This document shows, piece by piece, positions 26,375 through 35,076 of a stretch of 62,152 bases of DNA (position 1 is its first letter; every line of letters starts with the position of its first letter). A model generated the notes under the pieces. It saw only the letters and a program-made list of their open reading frames with translations, was not told the origin of the DNA and did no database searches. Position numbers and translations under genes: made by a program. This stretch comes from Halobacillus sp. A1 (GTDB taxonomy: Bacteria; Bacillota; Bacilli; Bacillales; Halobacillaceae). Location of the stretch: contig NZ_JAIZEN010000018.1 in assembly GCF_024189295.1 (NCBI RefSeq), positions 1-62,152 of the forward strand. The letters run 5' to 3'.

Positions 26375-27137
26375 CTAATTTCCACTTATATAAATCGGTG
26401 ATTTTATAAGTAGGTTGTTCATCATAATGTTTAATACTTTCAAAAGTACTCACGCCTGTTTCCACCATTAGTGTATCTATACCCGAGTGGATACCCGCCA
26501 GAATATCTGTATCATAATTGTCCCCCACCATTAGCACATCTTTTTTTGAAAAACCTAACTTTTCGGTAGCTTGCTCCATGAGGATAGGTTCAGGCTTACC
26601 TGCAAAGACAGGTTCTATGCCCGTGCTTACAGATATAACTGAAGTGATGGCTCCATTACCGGGCACCATGCCTCTTTCAGTAGGAATAGCGACGTCCTTA
26701 TTCGTACTTATTAACTTGGCTCCATTCCTAATTTGCAAACAAGCTTTTGCCAGTTTTTCATAAGTGAGACCGCGGTCGATGCCAATTACAACATAATCGG
26801 CATTATCGTCTACGATCTGAATGTTTTCGTTTTCAAGTGCAGAATGCAGTCCTTCTTCTCCTATGACATACGCCTTAGCATGATGTTCCATTAATCGTAT
26901 ATATTTGGCAGCCGCCATGCTTGAGTTGAATATTTGTTCTTCGCGAGCATTAATCCCCATTTTCATTAATTTCTCAGCGACTTTTTCGGGGACTGTAGCT
27001 GAATTATTCGTAACGAACAAATGGGGAATCCCTTCTTGGTTTAATTCATTAATAAACTCTGCGGCACCTGGGATCCTTTCATTTCCTCTGTACATTGTTC
27101 CATCCAAATCAATTAAATAAGCTTTATAGTGCACCAT
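26364..27137 (-). CDS. yutF: HAD-superfamily phosphatase YutF (NagD-like)
   Basis: A 257-residue cytosolic HAD hydrolase of the NagD/class IIA group. Motif I is LIDLDGTMYRGNE (nucleophile Asp in DLDGT), motif II lies in HLFVTNNSA, and motifs III and IV are GKPEP and MVGDNYDTDILAG. Such enzymes dephosphorylate sugar or nucleotide monophosphates. The ATG at 27137 gives the expected N-terminus, but its spacing to GAGGAG is about 14 bases; a GTG at 27152 overlaps the yutE stop. Translation is probably coupled to yutE. Confidence 0.92.
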   Translation of the reverse strand: MVHYKAYLIDLDGTMYRGNERIPGAAEFINELNQEGIPHLFVTNNSATVPEKVAEKLMKMGINAREEQIFNSSMAAAKYIRLMEHHAKAYVIGEEGLHSALENENIQIVDDNADYVVIGIDRGLTYEKLAKACLQIRNGAKLISTNKDVAIPTERGMVPGNGAITSVISVSTGIEPVFAGKPEPILMEQATEKLGFSKKDVLMVGDNYDTDILAGIHSGIDTLMVETGVSTFESIKHYDEQPTYKITDLYKWKLDRK

Positions 27138-27148
27138 AACTGTCAGCT

Positions 27149-27592
27149 TCACTCCTCATTGCTTGAAAAAGCAGACACAGGCCCTAATTCTTCATCCAAA
27201 TAAGTCCGGACCCGAACTGGAAATTTGAGCAGCGAATCTTTATTGACTTGCCACACTCTCATGACTGCTTCATGATCAATATTTGTATAATTTTGTACAA
27301 CTTCTTTTCTAAGTCTTATGATGTCTTTGTGACCAGCTTTTTCGCTCTCAGGAAGAACTTTTTCATCCGTCAAAATATCAATAATATCCTCATAACTGCC
27401 GGGGTCTCTCATAATGAAGCCATCAATCATTTGATTTCCTACATCAATGATAGCTTCAACCGTTATATGAACCATTCTTTCAAAAGCAAGGCGTTCGGCG
27501 AAAGTTTGCGCTTGCTGCTTCTTAGATTCATCGAGAAGCCTTTCCATATATTCAAGAATTTGCTCGATTTTCCGTCTATCTACAAAATACAT
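27149..27592 (-). CDS. yutE: DUF86/HepT-like protein YutE
   Basis: A 147-residue helical protein of the DUF86 (HepT-like) family, matching YutE. In HepT toxins an RX4HXY motif is the ribonuclease site; here the equivalent reads RKEVVQNY, with Gln in place of His. No MntA/MNT nucleotidyltransferase antitoxin gene lies next to it, so it is probably not a working toxin-antitoxin module. The ATG at 27592 has GGAGG seven bases upstream. It is cotranscribed with yutF, overlapping or abutting its start. Confidence 0.88.
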   Translation of the reverse strand: MYFVDRRKIEQILEYMERLLDESKKQQAQTFAERLAFERMVHITVEAIIDVGNQMIDGFIMRDPGSYEDIIDILTDEKVLPESEKAGHKDIIRLRKEVVQNYTNIDHEAVMRVWQVNKDSLLKFPVRVRTYLDEELGPVSAFSSNEE

Positions 27593-27722
27593 GATCCTGC
27601 CTCCTTTGACTTTCTGACCGTATAAATTCTTGCTTAGTCCAATTACCATTTTACTACAATGATATCCTTTTGCTAAAATGAAGTTAGATTAACGCGCCAT
27701 AGCTATGAAAGGAGATGACAAT

Positions 27723-27989
27723 TTGGGTGATATAAAAGTTTTAAAAGATCAAGAAGAACAAGCTCCATCACGCTTTGTCAGCTTTACCGCAGGAAATCGC
27801 CGGTACGAATTCATTTTTATGAAGGCTTCTTACTTTAAGAGTGACACACTAGTCATAGATCTTCTCGGCAACCATAATTTTTTACTTAATCATGAAACGC
27901 TTGATAAGAAAGGTCATATTGAGCACGTCTTTCACATCAATCAAATGGAAGCTGATCAACTCAGAAACTGTTTACACAAGTTCCTTTAA
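27723..27989 (+). CDS. Small protein of the SAV0927/DUF3055 type
   Basis: An 88-residue protein, starting with a TTG eight bases after AAAGGAG (an ATG at 27705 overlaps that site). Its pattern of RFVSFTAGNRRYEFIF, LVIDLLGNHNFLLNHETL and MEADQLRNCLHKFL resembles the SAV0927/DUF3055 family, remembered and not searched. Function unknown. It is divergent from yutE and probably cotranscribed with the next small gene. Confidence 0.7.
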   Translation: MGDIKVLKDQEEQAPSRFVSFTAGNRRYEFIFMKASYFKSDTLVIDLLGNHNFLLNHETLDKKGHIEHVFHINQMEADQLRNCLHKFL

Positions 27990-28040
27990 TCGACATAGCT
28001 AATCCCTCTTTGGATACACTAAAGCCAAGGAGGGTTTTTA

Positions 28041-28331
28041 GTGGATAAAAAACAAAAAGATATTTACACTGATTTTGCCAATGTAGAGGCCGGGCGAAAT
28101 TATCTGACTCCGGAACAATTGCCTGAAGGGCCTTATGGTTCCCCCCGTAATAAGGAAGAGCCTGTGTCTAATCGTAAAAGTGCTCCGTGGACAGAAAAAC
28201 AGCGCTACTATAGTGCTTTCAACTATGAGTATAAGGGTCTCCATCACGACATTCCAAGAAAATTCCCAGGAGCCCACCCTACGCATGATGAAGAGCATAC
28301 CAATATGAAACCGTCCGAAGAAAAAAACTAA
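28041..28331 (+). CDS. Small DUF3905-like protein
   Basis: A 96-residue hydrophilic protein, Pro- and His-rich at its end, with LPEGPYGSPRNKEEPVSNRK, APWTEKQRYYSAFNYEYKGL and PGAHPTHDEEH. This layout resembles the DUF3905 family of spore-forming bacilli. The start is a GTG at 28041 behind AAGGAGGG. It ends at a bidirectional terminator facing yutD. Confidence 0.72.
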   Translation: MDKKQKDIYTDFANVEAGRNYLTPEQLPEGPYGSPRNKEEPVSNRKSAPWTEKQRYYSAFNYEYKGLHHDIPRKFPGAHPTHDEEHTNMKPSEEKN

Positions 28332-28332
28332 T

Positions 28333-28370
28333 AATAAACCGACGTGCTTATAATGGCACGTCGGTTTATT
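28333..28370. terminator. Bidirectional terminator between the DUF3905-like gene and yutD
   Basis: AATAAACCGACGTGC / GCACGTCGGTTTATT, a 15-bp perfect stem that contains the yutD stop. Confidence 0.85.
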
Positions 28371-28647
28371 GTTCTACGCGTTTCAATACAAAATAGGCAC
28401 ACCCAAAGTTACAGTACTCATACAAATAATCTTCAAGGGTACTGATCTTCGTATCAAAAGTAGCCTTCGTATTCTGATCATCATAAAATCCTTTTAAACG
28501 AAGCTGACCGTAACCCCAGTCTCCGACAATAAAATCGTACTTGCTCAATATGTCACTGAAACGTCCCTCTAGATCTTCTTCATTGAATGCTTCTCTATAA
28601 TCTTCAATGAGTTCATAATTTTTTCCGAATAATTCAATCAACTGCAA
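28366..28647 (-). CDS. yutD: YutD family protein (DUF1027)
   Basis: A 93-residue protein strongly resembling YutD: NYELIEDYREAFNEEDLEGR, YDFIVGDWGYGQLRLKGFYD and STLEDYLYEYCNFGCAYFVL. The family is conserved in Bacilli; its biochemical role is not established. AAGGTGATTGC precedes the ATG. The neighbouring gene yutC is divergent, as expected from the B. subtilis map. Confidence 0.93.
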   Translation of the reverse strand: MQLIELFGKNYELIEDYREAFNEEDLEGRFSDILSKYDFIVGDWGYGQLRLKGFYDDQNTKATFDTKISTLEDYLYEYCNFGCAYFVLKRVEQ

Positions 28648-28778
28648 TCACCTTACCTTATTGATTCAAGTGTACCATATTTGGTATATGACGAGGAAAT
28701 AGATGATAAAAAATTGTATCATAATCAAATTTTCGTCCAAGCTAACTGTAAAGTATGAACTATAAAGGAAGATGAATA

Positions 28779-29357
28779 ATGGACAATTTATTAAAGGGCT
28801 TTATCCTTTTCGGGTTAACTGCTGCCCTTTTAGCAGGCTGCAACACAGAAGAAAACGAGAACACTCAGCCAGATAAAGATCACTCGATCCCTGGAAATGC
28901 TATGGATAACTATAACGAAGAACCTGCAGACGGCCAGGTAGGCTATGTCCGGTTTCAGAAAGATCAGTTAGACCAGGAATCTGAACGCAACCATAAGATT
29001 AAGGTTAACCGCGAACAGATGGCTGATATGATCAGCCGAATGATCCTTCGTTACGAAGATTTCGATGATGTAGCTACGCTGGTCACTGATAACGAAATAC
29101 TTGTGGCCTATAAAGGTCCGGAAGATAAAGATAAGAACCAGAATGCAGATATCGTAAAGAAAACGGCTTATTCTCTTGTCCCAAGCTTTTATCACGTATA
29201 TGTTTCGGACGAGCCCACAGCTTATGGAGACATTCAAAGCTTAAGTAATTCCACTGTCTATGACGAAAATTACAATGAAGGCATTAGTCGAATTGTAGAT
29301 AAAATGAAAAAATCCCCACAAGGTTCTACCACGAGTGAAAACGTCGAAGAAAGCTGA
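28779..29357 (+). CDS. yutC: YhcN/YlaJ family sporulation lipoprotein YutC
   Basis: A 192-residue lipoprotein precursor with lipobox LLAGC (Cys21). The remainder is hydrophilic and matches the YhcN/YlaJ group: REQMADMISRMILRYEDFDD, VATLVTDNEILVAY and YHVYVSDEPTAYGDIQSLS. Such proteins are made in the forespore and associate with the spore membrane. AAAGGAAG precedes the ATG. In B. subtilis lipA lies between yutC and lytH; here the two are only 38 bp apart, so they are probably cotranscribed. Confidence 0.9.
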   Translation: MDNLLKGFILFGLTAALLAGCNTEENENTQPDKDHSIPGNAMDNYNEEPADGQVGYVRFQKDQLDQESERNHKIKVNREQMADMISRMILRYEDFDDVATLVTDNEILVAYKGPEDKDKNQNADIVKKTAYSLVPSFYHVYVSDEPTAYGDIQSLSNSTVYDENYNEGISRIVDKMKKSPQGSTTSENVEES

Positions 29358-29395
29358 AATATCAACTCATCATTTTTTACAAGGAGGGTAAAACA

Positions 29396-30340
29396 ATGAA
29401 ATTAGGCTATGGTTTTCTGTTCATTCTATTTTCTCTTTGGTTTTTCCCTTCTATCAGTGGAGCCGTTTCGACTGAACAAGAAAGTGATATAGAGAGGATG
29501 GCTCTTTATAAAAAGACGGAAGCAGTCACGGGCATATCCTGGACATTTTTTGCCGCTATTGATCAATATGAGCGGCAAATTCATGAAGGAAAACCAGAAA
29601 ACCGGGTGACCGCTTTTCGTCCTGACCCCCTATTCTGGGAAGGAATCAATGCTGAACCAGGTTTCTTCCCTAAAGGGTGGGGGGATAATGGGGACGGGAA
29701 TAACGAAATAGATCAAACAAATGATGAAGATATACTATGGAGCTTAGGCAAGTATCTTCAGTCTTACGGTACAACAGATGATGATATCCGAATCGCCTTA
29801 TGGAATTATTACAAACGTGATTTGACCGTACAAACCATTATGAACACTGAAAAAGTCTTCGATAAATTTCAAACCGTTATGTTAACAGACCGGGATTTCC
29901 CCTTACCGATTGAAGCGAACTTCAGTTATAACAATACTTGGGGGGACGCAAGGGGCTTTGGAGGAAGAAGGATGCATGAGGGTACAGATATCTTTGCCGA
30001 TTACGGTGTTCCAGTTAAGTCGACAACGTATGGAGTAATAGAGATGAAGGGCTGGAATAAGTTCGGGGGATGGCGGGTAGGTATTAGGGATATTTACAAT
30101 ATTTATCACTATTACGCCCATCTTAGCGGTTTCAGTGAGGACATCAAAGTAGGAGATGTTGTGCAGCCTGGAGATGTTGTAGGCAGTGTAGGTTCATCAG
30201 GCTATGGCCCCCCTGGTACATCCGGCAAGTTCCCGCCACATCTTCATTATGGAATGTATCAAGACAATGGAAATAGAGAATGGTCCTTCGATCCGTATCC
30301 TTATTTGAAAAGGTGGGAAAATGAAGCAGAGAACAAATAA
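29396..30340 (+). CDS. lytH: L-Ala-D-Glu endopeptidase LytH (M23 peptidase)
   Basis: A 314-residue secreted enzyme with a signal peptide (residues 1-22, cleavage near SGAVS). The C-terminal M23/LytM-type metallopeptidase domain contains the zinc motifs HEGTDIFADYGVPV (about 198-211) and PHLHYGMYQ (about 281-289), plus the intervening YYAHLSGF. In B. subtilis LytH trims spore-cortex peptidoglycan in the mother cell or forespore by cutting L-Ala-D-Glu bonds. AAGGAGGG precedes the ATG. The preceding gene is a sporulation lipoprotein. Confidence 0.93.
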   Translation: MKLGYGFLFILFSLWFFPSISGAVSTEQESDIERMALYKKTEAVTGISWTFFAAIDQYERQIHEGKPENRVTAFRPDPLFWEGINAEPGFFPKGWGDNGDGNNEIDQTNDEDILWSLGKYLQSYGTTDDDIRIALWNYYKRDLTVQTIMNTEKVFDKFQTVMLTDRDFPLPIEANFSYNNTWGDARGFGGRRMHEGTDIFADYGVPVKSTTYGVIEMKGWNKFGGWRVGIRDIYNIYHYYAHLSGFSEDIKVGDVVQPGDVVGSVGSSGYGPPGTSGKFPPHLHYGMYQDNGNREWSFDPYPYLKRWENEAENK

Positions 30341-30381
30341 AATCCGCAGTGATTAGTTGATCACTGCGGATTTGTTTTTTA
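30341..30381 (+). terminator. Terminator of lytH
   Basis: AATCCGCAGTGA / TCACTGCGGATT perfect 12-bp stem with an eight-base loop and a later T run; it reaches the stop of the convergent 31-residue gene. Confidence 0.9.
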
Positions 30382-30474
30382 CGAACTTTTCGACTTTCGT
30401 ACAGCATGGGTGATACTAAGTGCCAGGCCACCCCATATGATTCCGATAGTAACAATAAACATTACAATGGCCAT
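30379..30474 (-). CDS. MetS-like small subunit of the NSS transporter (31 residues)
   Basis: A 31-residue single-helix protein, MAIVMFIVTIGIIWGGLALS followed by ITHAVRKSKSS: one membrane helix and a basic tail. This is the form of the small MetS subunit that accompanies NSS-family methionine/alanine transporters (MetPS of Corynebacterium). Its ATG overlaps the stop of the transporter gene as TAATG, so it is translated by coupling. Too short for standard gene callers. It ends inside the terminator shared with lytH. Confidence 0.85.
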   Translation of the reverse strand: MAIVMFIVTIGIIWGGLALSITHAVRKSKSS

Positions 30475-31997
30475 TAGCTTAGTCCCTCCTTATCGTCTTC
30501 GTCAAAATCCAGTTCATTATTAGGCCATTTTTTCACTGACATCAGTGCTCCAACTAAAATGGCACCAATCGCTACAAGCCAGCCGAAGTTGAATAGAAAG
30601 TCCATAGGATAGCCTGCATAGGCCTCAGATATTCTGTCATTCAAGTTTTGAAGCATCATATAACCAAGAACGATTGGAGTGATTACACCAAGGCTTATAC
30701 GCCACCAGGCTCCTAGAGCGATGTCTGACACACTGTTCGCGTGAGACTGGTAGCTCTTAAGTCCTCTGGCGAACCATGCAAGGGCAACGACCTGGAAAAG
30801 TCCTGATAAAGCTATTCCAAAGTTGTTGATAAAATGGTCGACAGTGTCTAGTAAGTTCAATCCGCCTTGAGTAGCATAAGCCAGAGAAATCAGTGCTGCA
30901 AGTCCGCCACCAAATACTACAGATTTAACACGTGAAATATTAAACTTCTCTGAGACCGCCGCCACATATGTTTCGGTAATGGAAATCAATGATGATAAAC
31001 CGGCTAATACCAGTGAAGCAAAGAATAAGAACCCAAAAAGTCCAGGAAGCACAGGAATTTGACTGACAATTTCCGGGAACACCATGAATGCCAGTCCGAT
31101 ACCGCCGACGCCTTTTTCAGCTGCAAGATCCGTTACAGAAGTATTATAAGTGAATGCCATGAAACCAACCGCTGCAAATACCCCAATACCAGCTAACACT
31201 TCAAAAGAGGAGTTAGCAAAGCCTGTAATGAAGGCATTGTTTGTGATGTCCGATTTTTTGGGCAAGTAAGATGCATACGTAATCATAATAGCGAAAGCGA
31301 TAGACAGGCTGAAGAAGATTTGTCCATAAGCAGCTACCCAGACTTCAGCATCTCCTATCCTGGACCAGTCCGGTGTAAAGAATGAAGATAAACCATCCGC
31401 TGCCCCTTCAAGTGTCACTGCGCGGATAACAATAATCACAAATAGAACGACAAGCGTTGGTATAAAGATTTTGTTAGCAACCTCTATGCCTTTCTTAACT
31501 CCTTTTGAAAGCACGCCGAGTGTTATAACCCAAACAATGAGTAATGGTAACAATATTTTCGGTACGAAACCGCCGAACACACCAGGATCGGCAAGATTAA
31601 GAAAATCACCTACGAAGAAAGAAGTGGGGTCGTCCCCCCAAGTTAAGTTTATAGAATAATATGAATACATGATTGCCCAGGCAATAATCACCGAATAGTA
31701 AGTAGAGATGACAAATGCAATAGTAACCTGCCACCAGCCGATCCATTCAAACCCTTTACTGACTCGACCGAGTGATTTCGGAGCAGAGCCTCGATACTTA
31801 TGACCGATGGTATACTCTAAAATCAGAATAGGTATCCCTGCCGTCAGCAAAGCGAATAGGTAGGGTACAATGAATGCTCCTCCCCCGCTTTCATAAGCGA
31901 CTGCCGGAAAACGCCAAATATTACCTAGTCCAATTGCTGAACCCATTGCGGCTAATAAGAAACCGACTCTTGATCCCCATTGTGCACGATTCTCCAT
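30474..31997 (-). CDS. Neurotransmitter:sodium symporter (NSS) family amino-acid transporter
   Basis: A 507-residue, about 12-helix Na+-coupled transporter (SNF family, LeuT fold). The N-terminus WGSRVGFLLAAMGSAIGLGN and WRFPAVAYESGGGAFIVPYL is characteristic, with the unwound TM1 glycine motif. The presence of a MetS-like partner suggests a hydrophobic amino acid such as methionine or alanine, by analogy with MetPS. The ATG at 31997 follows GGGAGG by nine bases; an extension nine codons upstream is rejected. It is driven by a near-perfect sigma-A promoter and a leader hairpin. Confidence 0.93.
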   Translation of the reverse strand: MENRAQWGSRVGFLLAAMGSAIGLGNIWRFPAVAYESGGGAFIVPYLFALLTAGIPILILEYTIGHKYRGSAPKSLGRVSKGFEWIGWWQVTIAFVISTYYSVIIAWAIMYSYYSINLTWGDDPTSFFVGDFLNLADPGVFGGFVPKILLPLLIVWVITLGVLSKGVKKGIEVANKIFIPTLVVLFVIIVIRAVTLEGAADGLSSFFTPDWSRIGDAEVWVAAYGQIFFSLSIAFAIMITYASYLPKKSDITNNAFITGFANSSFEVLAGIGVFAAVGFMAFTYNTSVTDLAAEKGVGGIGLAFMVFPEIVSQIPVLPGLFGFLFFASLVLAGLSSLISITETYVAAVSEKFNISRVKSVVFGGGLAALISLAYATQGGLNLLDTVDHFINNFGIALSGLFQVVALAWFARGLKSYQSHANSVSDIALGAWWRISLGVITPIVLGYMMLQNLNDRISEAYAGYPMDFLFNFGWLVAIGAILVGALMSVKKWPNNELDFDEDDKEGLS

Positions 31998-32021
31998 GTG
32001 AATAAGACCTCCCTTTAAAAT

Positions 32022-32066
32022 CATTCTTTTCCTTATTAAAAATATGATGGGACAGGGAAAAGAATG
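32022..32066 (-). promoter_or_regulatory. Leader hairpin of the NSS transporter gene
   Basis: CATTCTTTTCC / GGAAAAGAATG, an 11-bp perfect stem with a 23-nt loop, directly upstream of the ribosome site. On the reverse strand its 3' arm is followed by GATTTTAAAGGGAGG. It may control initiation or act as an attenuator. Confidence 0.45.
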
Positions 32067-32103
32067 TTTCTAATTATTACTTTTTTCTGATTATTGCTCT
32101 TAA

Positions 32104-32132
32104 ATTATAACCATACCCTACAGGCTTGTCAA
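32104..32132 (-). promoter_or_regulatory. Consensus sigma-A promoter of the NSS transporter operon
   Basis: Reverse strand TTGACA (32127-32132), 17-nt spacer, TATAAT (32104-32109): a perfect consensus match. It implies strong constitutive initiation unless a repressor or the leader hairpin intervenes. Confidence 0.9.
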
Positions 32133-32170
32133 AGTAATATTATAAAATTATTAATTTTCCAATAATTTCA

Positions 32171-32212
32171 ACAAAAAAGACAAAGAAGTACATTTGTCGC
32201 ACTTCTTTGTCC
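32171..32212 (-). terminator. Terminator of the NhaC-family gene
   Basis: GACAAAGAAGT / ACTTCTTTGTC perfect 11-bp stem and a T-rich tail on the reverse strand. Confidence 0.88.
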
Positions 32213-32218
32213 TTTGTT

Positions 32219-33778
32219 TTAGTCCTTTATCGTTTTATCACGTAACACCATGTGGGTCAATAGACTTACTAAGGTTACAGTAGCTAATGTGACAATGAGC
32301 GGAAGCATGATTTGCCCCGTGAACCCTAGTACAATATATCCTACGGCAGCTGCAAACGCTGCAATCAAAGCATAAGGCAGCTGTGTCATTACGTGATCAA
32401 TATGGTTTGAGCCTGCACCTGTCGAAGACAAGATCGTCGTGTCCGAAATAGGGGAACAATGATCTCCAAATACAGAGCCAGCCAGCACGGCAGATAATGC
32501 CGGTAAGATCAATGTAACATCAGTAACTGCAGCAATCTCTCCGGCTATTGGAAGCATAATACCAAAAGTACCCCATGATGTACCTGTGGATAAGGCCATG
32601 AATCCTGAAACAATAAATAGAAGTAGTGGCAGGTATGCGTTACTGATCGAAGAACGTTCCACTTGTTCTGCCAAATATTCTCCTGTTTCCAATTGCCCGA
32701 TAACATCCCCGATCATCCAGGCGAAAATTAAAATATAAATAGCAGGAAGCATAGCTTTGAATCCTTCAAAAGTTACATGCCCCATACCGGATTTAGGCTT
32801 CGGCTGGTTAATATACAATCCAGCAGATACAAGGACAGCAACCAGACCACCGATAAATAAGGAAATATTGACATTGGTATTTTCAAATATGCTTAGAAGG
32901 CTTAGACTTCCTTCCGTGTTCTGCATACCACTGACGACCATTGATCCCACTGTTCCAAGAATCAGAGCGGCAATCGGCAGTACTAAGTGTGAAATTCGAC
33001 CGTGATCATGCTCTTTAAATTCATTATTTAAATCTCCAGGAGCTACACCATTCTTCGGATTAGTCAACTCGCCAGTAGACACTGCTCTTCTTTCATGAGT
33101 ACGCATAGCCCCGAGATCCAATTTTAAGAAAATAGTTAAGAAAACTAATAATAAAGCGGCAAAAACGTAGAGATTTGCAGGGATCATTTTGATAAAAGCT
33201 TCTAATGCTTGGTATTGCACAATTTCATTAGCTGCTAGTATACTTCCGATCGTACCGATGATATAGGCTCCCCAGCTCGAAATTGGGGATATGACCGTAA
33301 TAGGAGCTGAAGTCGAATCAATATAATAAGCAAGCTTAGCCCGGGAGATTTTATAGCGGTCAGTTACAGGTCTAGCCACTTGGCCAACCGCTAACGCGTT
33401 AAAGTAATCATCTATAAAAATGATGATTCCTAATAAAGCCGGGACCAGCTTAGCTCCTCTGCGAGTTTGGATTCGTTGTACCGCCCAGCGGCCGAAAGCT
33501 CTGCTGCCTCCTGAGGCAGTCATAAATGCTGTCGTTACCCCTAACAAAAGTAAAAAGGTCAATAAATATAAGTTTCCAGTATTCAATGCACCTTCACTAA
33601 TGAATATGGAGTAAAAATTAGACCAAATCGCTTGAGCTCCTTCTAATATATTGAACTGAGATAACATTAAGGCACCTAAAATAATACCGGCACCCAGTGA
33701 TAAAATCACTTTTCTTGTAGCTATGACAAGAATAAGCATGAGTACTGCAGGAATAAGTGAATAAATCGTTCCTTCCAT
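32219..33778 (-). CDS. NhaC-family Na+/H+ antiporter
   Basis: A 519-residue membrane protein with about 12 helices of the Na+/H+ antiporter NhaC type (Pfam PF03553). Recognisable segments are GIIIFIDDYFNALAVGQVAR near residues 122-141, with the paired Asp of the ion-translocating region, DSTSAPITVISPISSWGAYI, GTSWGTFGIMLPIA and FGDHCSPISDTTILSSTGAG. It exchanges Na+ for H+, or perhaps a related substrate pair (malate/lactate in some relatives). GGAGGGG precedes the ATG. It is absent from the B. subtilis yun region and may reflect salt adaptation. Confidence 0.9.
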   Translation of the reverse strand: MEGTIYSLIPAVLMLILVIATRKVILSLGAGIILGALMLSQFNILEGAQAIWSNFYSIFISEGALNTGNLYLLTFLLLLGVTTAFMTASGGSRAFGRWAVQRIQTRRGAKLVPALLGIIIFIDDYFNALAVGQVARPVTDRYKISRAKLAYYIDSTSAPITVISPISSWGAYIIGTIGSILAANEIVQYQALEAFIKMIPANLYVFAALLLVFLTIFLKLDLGAMRTHERRAVSTGELTNPKNGVAPGDLNNEFKEHDHGRISHLVLPIAALILGTVGSMVVSGMQNTEGSLSLLSIFENTNVNISLFIGGLVAVLVSAGLYINQPKPKSGMGHVTFEGFKAMLPAIYILIFAWMIGDVIGQLETGEYLAEQVERSSISNAYLPLLLFIVSGFMALSTGTSWGTFGIMLPIAGEIAAVTDVTLILPALSAVLAGSVFGDHCSPISDTTILSSTGAGSNHIDHVMTQLPYALIAAFAAAVGYIVLGFTGQIMLPLIVTLATVTLVSLLTHMVLRDKTIKD

Positions 33779-33869
33779 GTGGTTCCCCTCCGTAAAATCT
33801 AATGATGATGACGGGTCGTGTGGAATCTACTGTGAAAAAATGGGGAATGTTAAGTACAGCGGCGTGTCT

Positions 33870-34094
33870 TCATGAGACAGGGGCTAAACCTAATAGATAA
33901 AAATGCATACAAAAAGACAATGATAGAAAATAATCTACCATTGCCTTGTAAGCAATTGGATTATCCTCCATTTCGATCAGTAGCGCACCATGCACCCGAA
34001 AAGCTGCATGACAGTATATCTCTTCTTCAGACATATACCAGTTTATAAAAGCTGACGACTCCAATAAACTTCGGCAAGTCTTCCCTTTCTTCAT
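33870..34094 (-). CDS. Doubtful short hypothetical protein
   Basis: A 74-residue reading frame with no recognised family and no good ribosome site (GGGAG is about 19 bases away from the ATG). Composition is mixed, with several aromatic residues and a hydrophobic C-terminus. It is the only candidate in the 430-bp gap between the NhaC and yunB genes. It may be a decayed gene or chance. Confidence 0.25.
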   Translation of the reverse strand: MKKGKTCRSLLESSAFINWYMSEEEIYCHAAFRVHGALLIEMEDNPIAYKAMVDYFLSLSFCMHFYLLGLAPVS

Positions 34095-34207
34095 GTGATC
34101 TTAGCTGCCCGCTCCCACTGAATACTAATGAAGCCCGCGCCTCTACCTCACCGATCTGATAAGGTCACGCATATTTAATTCTTAAACATTTTATCAGGTG
34201 AAACCCT

Positions 34208-34981
34208 TTATTGCAAGGGTTCCATTGGGTAGGAAAAAGTTGGTGACTTTCCAGTTTCTCCTGCATCATTAAAAAATTCAGGCACTTCTCCCATTATAGT
34301 ACTAGAATCAATAGGAATATCATTATTTACCACTGTAGTTTCAGTGGAAAATGGTATGACCACTCTCAAACTGACTGTGAAATTAATGGATAGTTGAAAA
34401 TGTGCGGAGTTTATACCATACTCCGTAATTTCATTTTTGAACTGAGACTGTACATCTCCAATGACTCTCAATTGTACGGGGATTTTAGGACCCAAGTTGG
34501 AGAGAATTGAATTATTTGTAGCAAGACCAACCGGAATCTCTATGAGAGTAGCCGGTTCTTCTCCCAATTCCTCACTCGTTTCCTCACCTGGAAACACGTC
34601 TGCATCCAAGGTGGTATCTTCAAGAGGCAGTTCATTCAGTTCCATACGCTTAAGGAAGTTCTGCACCCTCAGCGTCGTATTTCTCAAAGTTCTGTTTACG
34701 ACCACTGAGTTCCAGCCCATATATACGATGTTTCCTTCATTATCTTTCTCCATCCTAACGAGGTCATCGAATTGTATTTCTTCAGAAATCTGTTTGCTGA
34801 CCGCTTCATTAATCGCATCTCTAGCAAGCTGTTGAGCTTTCGTTTCTGCAATTTCTTCCAACGTCGGAGTAATGCCTCGATCAACAATAACTAAACAGAC
34901 ACCTGTGAACAATATAAAAAATATAAAGGTTAATAATAACCTTTTACCGAACGAAGGAGCACGCCCCCTATATTTGCTCAT
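34208..34981 (-). CDS. yunB: Sporulation protein YunB
   Basis: A 257-residue protein with one N-terminal membrane helix (residues 14-33) and a large extracytoplasmic domain rich in beta structure, matching YunB: GITPTLEEIAETKAQQLARD, AINEAVSKQI, VGLATNNSILSNLGPKIPVQ and VRVVIPFSTETTVVNND-like segments. In B. subtilis yunB is under sigma-E and is required for full sporulation. AGGAGGGG precedes the ATG. It is normally adjacent to lytH; here NSS and NhaC genes intervene. Confidence 0.92.
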   Translation of the reverse strand: MSKYRGRAPSFGKRLLLTFIFFILFTGVCLVIVDRGITPTLEEIAETKAQQLARDAINEAVSKQISEEIQFDDLVRMEKDNEGNIVYMGWNSVVVNRTLRNTTLRVQNFLKRMELNELPLEDTTLDADVFPGEETSEELGEEPATLIEIPVGLATNNSILSNLGPKIPVQLRVIGDVQSQFKNEITEYGINSAHFQLSINFTVSLRVVIPFSTETTVVNNDIPIDSSTIMGEVPEFFNDAGETGKSPTFSYPMEPLQ

Positions 34982-35076
34982 TAAACAACCCCTCCTGACC
35001 TATCTATATGATAAGTAAAAGGGGTTTACAACTAACGCTTGTGAAATTCGTTTTTCTCTAAATCTCTAAATTCTTA

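Noticed and set aside
27149-27592. HepT-MntA type toxin-antitoxin module
   Set aside because: No nucleotidyltransferase partner next to yutE, and the catalytic His is replaced.
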